Assembly (NCBI GenBank): GCA_949747775.1
Contig: CATKGX010000110.1
Coordinates: forward strand, 1-37,221
From: an uncultured Clostridia bacterium
GTDB lineage: Bacteria > Bacillota > Clostridia > TANB77 > CAG-508
DNA length: 37,221 bases
Direction: 5' to 3'
Positions within the stretch are counted from its first letter, which is position 1; each line of letters starts with the position of its first letter. The notes under the pieces are model-generated. The model saw nothing but the letters and a program-made list of their open reading frames with translations. It made no database searches and had not been told where the DNA came from. Below, piece by piece: positions 34,546 through 37,221 of this stretch. The translations under genes were made by a program, and so were the position numbers.

Positions 34546-34935
34546 ATGAAAAAAGAGCTTATCATATGTATTGTTGTGATTAGTTTGGTAGTAATAGGAA
34601 ATATTGTGACACAAAATTATACTAAAAAATGTGTAGAAGATATGGAACAACAACTGGAGCAGTTTAAAGCAGTTGTATTACAAAAAGAAAAAAATAAAGA
34701 AGAAATTAAGGAAAAAATAGAGATGGTAAAAACAAAGTGGGATGATATGCAGGAAAAATTGGCGTTTTATATAGAACATGATGAATTAGAAAAAGTAGAG
34801 GCAGAAATTGCTTTGATGGAGGGGCAGTCAGAGTCAGAGTTATATGATGAGATATGTCCAGAATTAGAAAAGTGTATTTTTATATTGGAGCATATTGAAG
34901 ATAAGACGGCTTTGAATGTGAAAAATATATTTTAA
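34546..34935 (+). CDS. DUF4363 family protein
   Basis: Protein of 129 residues: an N-terminal membrane anchor (about 4-22) followed by a long charged helical region (about 30-120) that should face outside or form a coiled coil. The arrangement and the partner DUF421 gene identify DUF4363; its role is unknown. ATG follows AAGGAGGG. The 3' end reads into an accessory region, and a further damaged membrane-protein frame overlaps its last codons. Confidence 0.82.
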   Translation: MKKELIICIVVISLVVIGNIVTQNYTKKCVEDMEQQLEQFKAVVLQKEKNKEEIKEKIEMVKTKWDDMQEKLAFYIEHDELEKVEAEIALMEGQSESELYDEICPELEKCIFILEHIEDKTALNVKNIF

Positions 34936-35213
34936 ATTTTTATTTGCGATAGTTGGTTTAGTTGGGGTTGCGATAGTTCTGATGTATAACTATGGGTTTC
35001 CGCGAAGAGGGGATATGTATTATTTTACGCCGCCCCCACTGCGAACATGGTGTAAAATAAATTCTAGCTGGTGCTGAATTTCTTTAACACCATGTAACTT
35101 GTCGGTCCCCACCCGTAACCGCTTAAAAATAATACATATCCCCTCTTCGCTAGTGCGAGATAGCAGGAAGTATAATTTTTTTGAGAATGTGGTTGAAAAA
35201 TTAGGTGAGTTGG
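34918..35213 (+). pseudogene. Possible small membrane-protein gene split by a palindromic element
   Basis: One reading frame gives a hydrophobic helix (YFKFLFAIVGLVGVAIVLMYNYG, stated here only as positions 34928-34996) left of the palindrome, and SRKYNFFENVVEKLGELG right of it, in the same frame. There is no intact start: GTG 34918 would connect if one A of the A5 run at 34921-34925 were absent, and a TGA lies inside the palindrome. I read it as a decayed gene interrupted by the element; this is tentative. Confidence 0.25.
35002..35150. repeat. 149-base palindromic (MITE-like) element
   Basis: Perfect 25-base inverted repeats (35002-35026 and 35126-35150, starting GCGAAGAGGGG) enclose a second stem (ACATGGTGT / ACACCATGT continuing through most of the next 11 pairs) and a small tip. 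The inside is C-rich, unlike the A+T-rich surroundings. There is no transposase frame. It looks like a non-autonomous mobile palindrome or a large structured RNA; no clear target-site duplication is visible. Confidence 0.7.
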
Positions 35214-35260
35214 GGTAGAATAGAGAAGAATTAAAAAGAAAAATGTGAGGAGAATGCAAA

Positions 35261-35335
35261 ATGGCAAAAGATGAAAAGCTTGAGGCTGTAAGAGAGAGAG
35301 AGAGAGAGAGAGAGAGCTATATTCTAGCAAAATAA
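35261..35335 (+). CDS. Tiny ORF with an (AG)13 tract
   Basis: ATG 35261 has GAGGAG 8 bases upstream, a well-placed ribosome site. The 24-residue product begins MAKDEKLEAV and then alternates Arg-Glu through the AG repeat before a short tail. Changes in repeat number would switch to other frames, one of which extends to about 40 codons. A terminator-like hairpin follows. It may be a real phase-variable leader or small gene, or a truncated relic. Confidence 0.35.
   Translation: MAKDEKLEAVRERERERESYILAK
35291..35316 (+). repeat. (AG)13 dinucleotide microsatellite
   Basis: Thirteen uninterrupted AG units within a frame that has a ribosome site. Such tracts change length by slipped-strand mispairing. 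Confidence 0.95.
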
Positions 35336-35382
35336 GTATGTATAAAGGCTATGTAGCCTTTATTAGAGATGGGTAAATTAGA

Positions 35383-35423
35383 GGCAGACTATTTATGGTA
35401 GAGGATAAGTAGGCTGTCTTTTT
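35383..35423 (+). terminator. Probable terminator before the prepilin-like gene
   Basis: Stem GGCAGACTA (35383-35391) with TAGGCTGTC (35410-35418), one mismatch and one G-U, 18-base loop, then five T. It would end transcripts from the (AG)n ORF 35 bases before the next ATG. Confidence 0.5.
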
Positions 35424-35457
35424 GTTGTGTGAAAAAATAGTAAAATGGAGGAGAAAG

Positions 35458-36759
35458 ATGAAAAATAATAAAGGAATAACTTTAGTGGCATTGGTTGTAA
35501 CAATAGTTGTACTAATGATATTAGCAAGTGTAAGTATAGGAGCAATATTTAGTGAAAAAGGGATTATACAGCAAGCAACAGATGCAAAGAAACAGCATGA
35601 AGATGCGAGAAGATTAGAAGAAGAGAATTTAAATGAGTTGTTAGGGGAATATAGAAATAGTATGAGTGGAGAAGGTGGTAGTGGTTCTGGAAGTGGAACA
35701 CCTACTCCAGTACCACCTTCTACGCCAGTACCTACACCAAGTGTACCAACAGGACCAAATGGAAATCAGTTGGTAACATCAATTACAACTACAGAGCATG
35801 AAAATATAGAAGCAGAAGATGGAAAGGGAAATAAAGTAGTAGTGCCAAATGGATTTAAATTTGCAGAAGATAGTGGTCAAACAGTACAAGATGGAATTGT
35901 TGTGGAGGATAGTAGTGAGAACCAATTTGTATGGATACCCGTAAGCAATATTAATCATGATGGAAACAATAAGATAATCAAAAATGATGGTACAGAAGTA
36001 GAGATTACTTTAGGGAGGTATACATTTGATACATCAACAGGGGCTGAAACTAAAATACAGTATGGTTCAGAATGGGAGTCAAAAGTAACTTTTACGGAAG
36101 GTGGTAATAGTTATTCAGAAGATCCAACTTTCCGAGAAGGTACGATAAACACGAATACTGGAGTAAATGCTACGGCTCATAATTTAAGTGGATTCATTGA
36201 GAGTGTTGAACATTATGGTGGCTTCTTTATGGCTAGGTATGAAGCTTCTAGAGGAGCAGGATCTTCTTATGGAGTGGGGGATGACCCTAATTATATAGTT
36301 CCAGTTTTTAAAGTTTCTAATGGATTTAGACCATCTTATAGTCCTTCTGAGGGAGAACTTTATTGTACAGTACAACAAAGTGTGGCTTCAAAGGCGTGCA
36401 GGCAACTATACTATTGGAATTCTTTTGTAGAAAGCGATTTAGTTAATAGCTACATGTGGGACACCACGATTTTATATATACAATCAATGGGAAACTGGAA
36501 TTATGCTAATCGTGGCAAAGGAAGTAATACTCAATGTATGAATACTGGCGAAACAGGAGATGAAGTATGTCATATTTTTGATCTTGCGGGAAATATGTCA
36601 GAACTTACTACAGAGCATTCTAGTAAAGAGAAAAATCCTTGTGTATTGAGAGGCGGATGGTATGGCAACACAGCATGGACTGCGTACAGAGCGTCTGGGA
36701 CAACTGTAGCTATAGGATGTTCATTCAGAGCTGGAGTTTGGGTTAGAAAATTTGAGTAG
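35458..36759 (+). CDS. Prepilin-like protein with FGE-sulfatase/C-type-lectin-like C-terminal domain
   Basis: Secreted or surface-anchored protein of 433 residues. The N-terminus KNNKG then ITLVALVVTIVVLMILA (about 7-23) is a type III/IV prepilin signal with the peptidase site after Gly6. A charged helix (to about 65), a Gly/Ser then Thr/Pro-rich linker (about 70-108), and a C-terminal domain follow, with FVWIPV, GGFFMARYEASRG, DLAGNMSELTTE, VLRGGWYG and CSFRAGVWV, the pattern of FGE-sulfatase (SUMF1-like) folds. Ligand binding or pilus-tip display is more likely than catalysis; this is inference. I chose ATG 35458 (GGAGGAG upstream) over 35422. A terminator lies 110 bases downstream. Confidence 0.8.
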   Translation: MKNNKGITLVALVVTIVVLMILASVSIGAIFSEKGIIQQATDAKKQHEDARRLEEENLNELLGEYRNSMSGEGGSGSGSGTPTPVPPSTPVPTPSVPTGPNGNQLVTSITTTEHENIEAEDGKGNKVVVPNGFKFAEDSGQTVQDGIVVEDSSENQFVWIPVSNINHDGNNKIIKNDGTEVEITLGRYTFDTSTGAETKIQYGSEWESKVTFTEGGNSYSEDPTFREGTINTNTGVNATAHNLSGFIESVEHYGGFFMARYEASRGAGSSYGVGDDPNYIVPVFKVSNGFRPSYSPSEGELYCTVQQSVASKACRQLYYWNSFVESDLVNSYMWDTTILYIQSMGNWNYANRGKGSNTQCMNTGETGDEVCHIFDLAGNMSELTTEHSSKEKNPCVLRGGWYGNTAWTAYRASGTTVAIGCSFRAGVWVRKFE

Positions 36760-37183
36760 TGGAATGTTATAAAGTTAATTTTGAAACTTAATATCCATAT
36801 ACATTTAAGACTATTAGAGAAAAGTAAAAGATATATATTTTGATATGATGAGAGTATTTAAGTGAAATAAAAACAAGTATAAAAATAGATAATAGAGATT
36901 TTTATACTTGTTTTTTATAATGTTAGAAAATGCAAAATCAAAGTAATCAAATAACAATATTCAAATAGAAAACTTTCACATCAAAATAGTACTAAGCAAG
37001 AAACTCCACGATAAACATTATTTCTTAAAAATTCCTAAAAAAGCTTTCATTTTTGTATGAACTAGTATATAATAAACAAGTGAATTTTTATTATATAGAA
37101 AATTTATAAAAACTAGCTTTTATGGCAATTAAAATTACCTTAAAAGTGAAAAGAATGTTTTTAGCGAAGGAGGAGTTGTTAGA
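36760..37183. other. Intergenic region after the prepilin-like gene
   Basis: It holds one terminator (36871-36916) and, upstream of the last gene, a possible weak promoter (TTTCAT at 37045, 17-base spacer, TATAAT at 37068). No other gene or repeat was seen. Confidence 0.5.
36871..36916 (+). terminator. Terminator downstream of the prepilin-like gene
   Basis: Perfect 16-base stem (36871-36886 and 36898-36913) with an 11-base loop, then T-rich sequence. Confidence 0.85.
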
Positions 37184-37221
37184 ATGGGAAAAGATAAAAA
37201 TAGTGATAAGACGAAACAATA
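37184..37221 (+). CDS. Start of an unidentified gene, cut by the window end
   Basis: ATG preceded by AAGGAGGAG at good spacing, then 12 codons (MGKDKNSDKTKQ) to the end of the window. The charged, Lys-rich start gives no family hint. An overlapping frame from ATG 37122 is also open to the end but has no ribosome site. Confidence 0.55.
   Translation, partial: MGKDKNSDKTKQ

Noticed and set aside
34916..34921. UGA read as Trp, which would open the membrane-protein frame from ATG 34916
   Set aside because: UGA ends several genes cleanly (for example at 2442-2444 and 5176-5178), and Trp is written TGG throughout.
35020..35330. Minus-strand open frames across the palindrome and AG tract
   Set aside because: Ser/Leu-rich low-complexity products produced by the repeat on the opposite strand, with no ribosome sites.
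37122..37221. Alternative open frame from ATG 37122 to the window end
   Set aside because: No ribosome site before it, and it overlaps the well-formed AAGGAGGAG site of the ATG at 37184.
1..37221. CRISPR arrays, tRNA or rRNA genes, intact insertion sequences
   Set aside because: No regularly spaced repeats, cloverleaf-like sequences, rRNA blocks or transposase frames were recognised on either strand.

Overview
The window looks like a chromosomal segment of a low-GC, monoderm, anaerobic Firmicute, most likely an uncultured gut-type Clostridia lineage. The reasons are very A+T-rich coding DNA, strong Shine-Dalgarno sites before nearly every gene, teichoic-acid enzymes, a superoxide reductase, a Clostridia-style prepilin N-terminus, DUF5665 and DUF421/DUF4363 genes, and UGA used as a stop. 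No rRNA, tRNA, CRISPR array or intact insertion sequence was seen.

Layout. (1) 45-5612 (+): a wall-polymer cluster of three CDP-glycerol glycerophosphotransferase-family enzymes, one fused to a GT2 glycosyltransferase, then glycerol-3-phosphate cytidylyltransferase. (2) 5691-10532: two minus-strand GtrB/CsbB-like polyprenyl-phosphate glycosyltransferases divergent from a YfhO-family membrane protein; a second YfhO lies at 17235-19940. (3) 10579-16059: tyrS (-) and a heterodimeric ABC exporter (+). (4) 16129-17234: an unrecognised zinc-finger/coiled-coil gene (-) and a non-coding stretch with a second, similar minus-strand promoter and its own terminator. (5) 19941-24873: a small membrane protein, rpmE, a DUF5665 protein, rpiA, a tagO/wecA-type gene, ruvB and a queH-GNAT fusion. 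(6) 24911-30478: a NUDIX hydrolase, decayed remnants of a RhuM gene and of the GNAT tail, a GtrS-like transferase, polA and a lytic transglycosylase. (7) 30613-34935: superoxide reductase, MATE exporter with a structured leader, cytidylate-kinase-like protein, a phage-holin-4 family membrane protein (-), DUF421 and DUF4363. (8) 34936-37221: an accessory end with a long palindromic element, an (AG)13 tract in a tiny ORF, a prepilin-like protein with an FGE/C-type-lectin-like C-terminus and the start of one more gene.

Functional theme: much of the window makes or decorates an envelope polymer. The TagO-type enzyme would start the lipid-linked polymer, TagD supplies CDP-glycerol, the glycerophosphotransferases extend it, and GtrB/CsbB plus YfhO or GtrS would add sugars outside the membrane.

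Most notable observation: the codon CGG is almost absent from the native genes. I found three in-frame cases by eye, and each is followed by A at a place where skipping the C (reading GGA) repairs or ends the gene: in the tagO-type gene (21800), in the gtrS-type gene (26409), and at the end of the second ABC gene (16030), where the shift gives an immediate stop. This may be +1 frameshifting at an untranslatable CGG codon, or a systematic C-insertion error. The only other in-frame CGG codons are two in the odd gene at 16129-16689.
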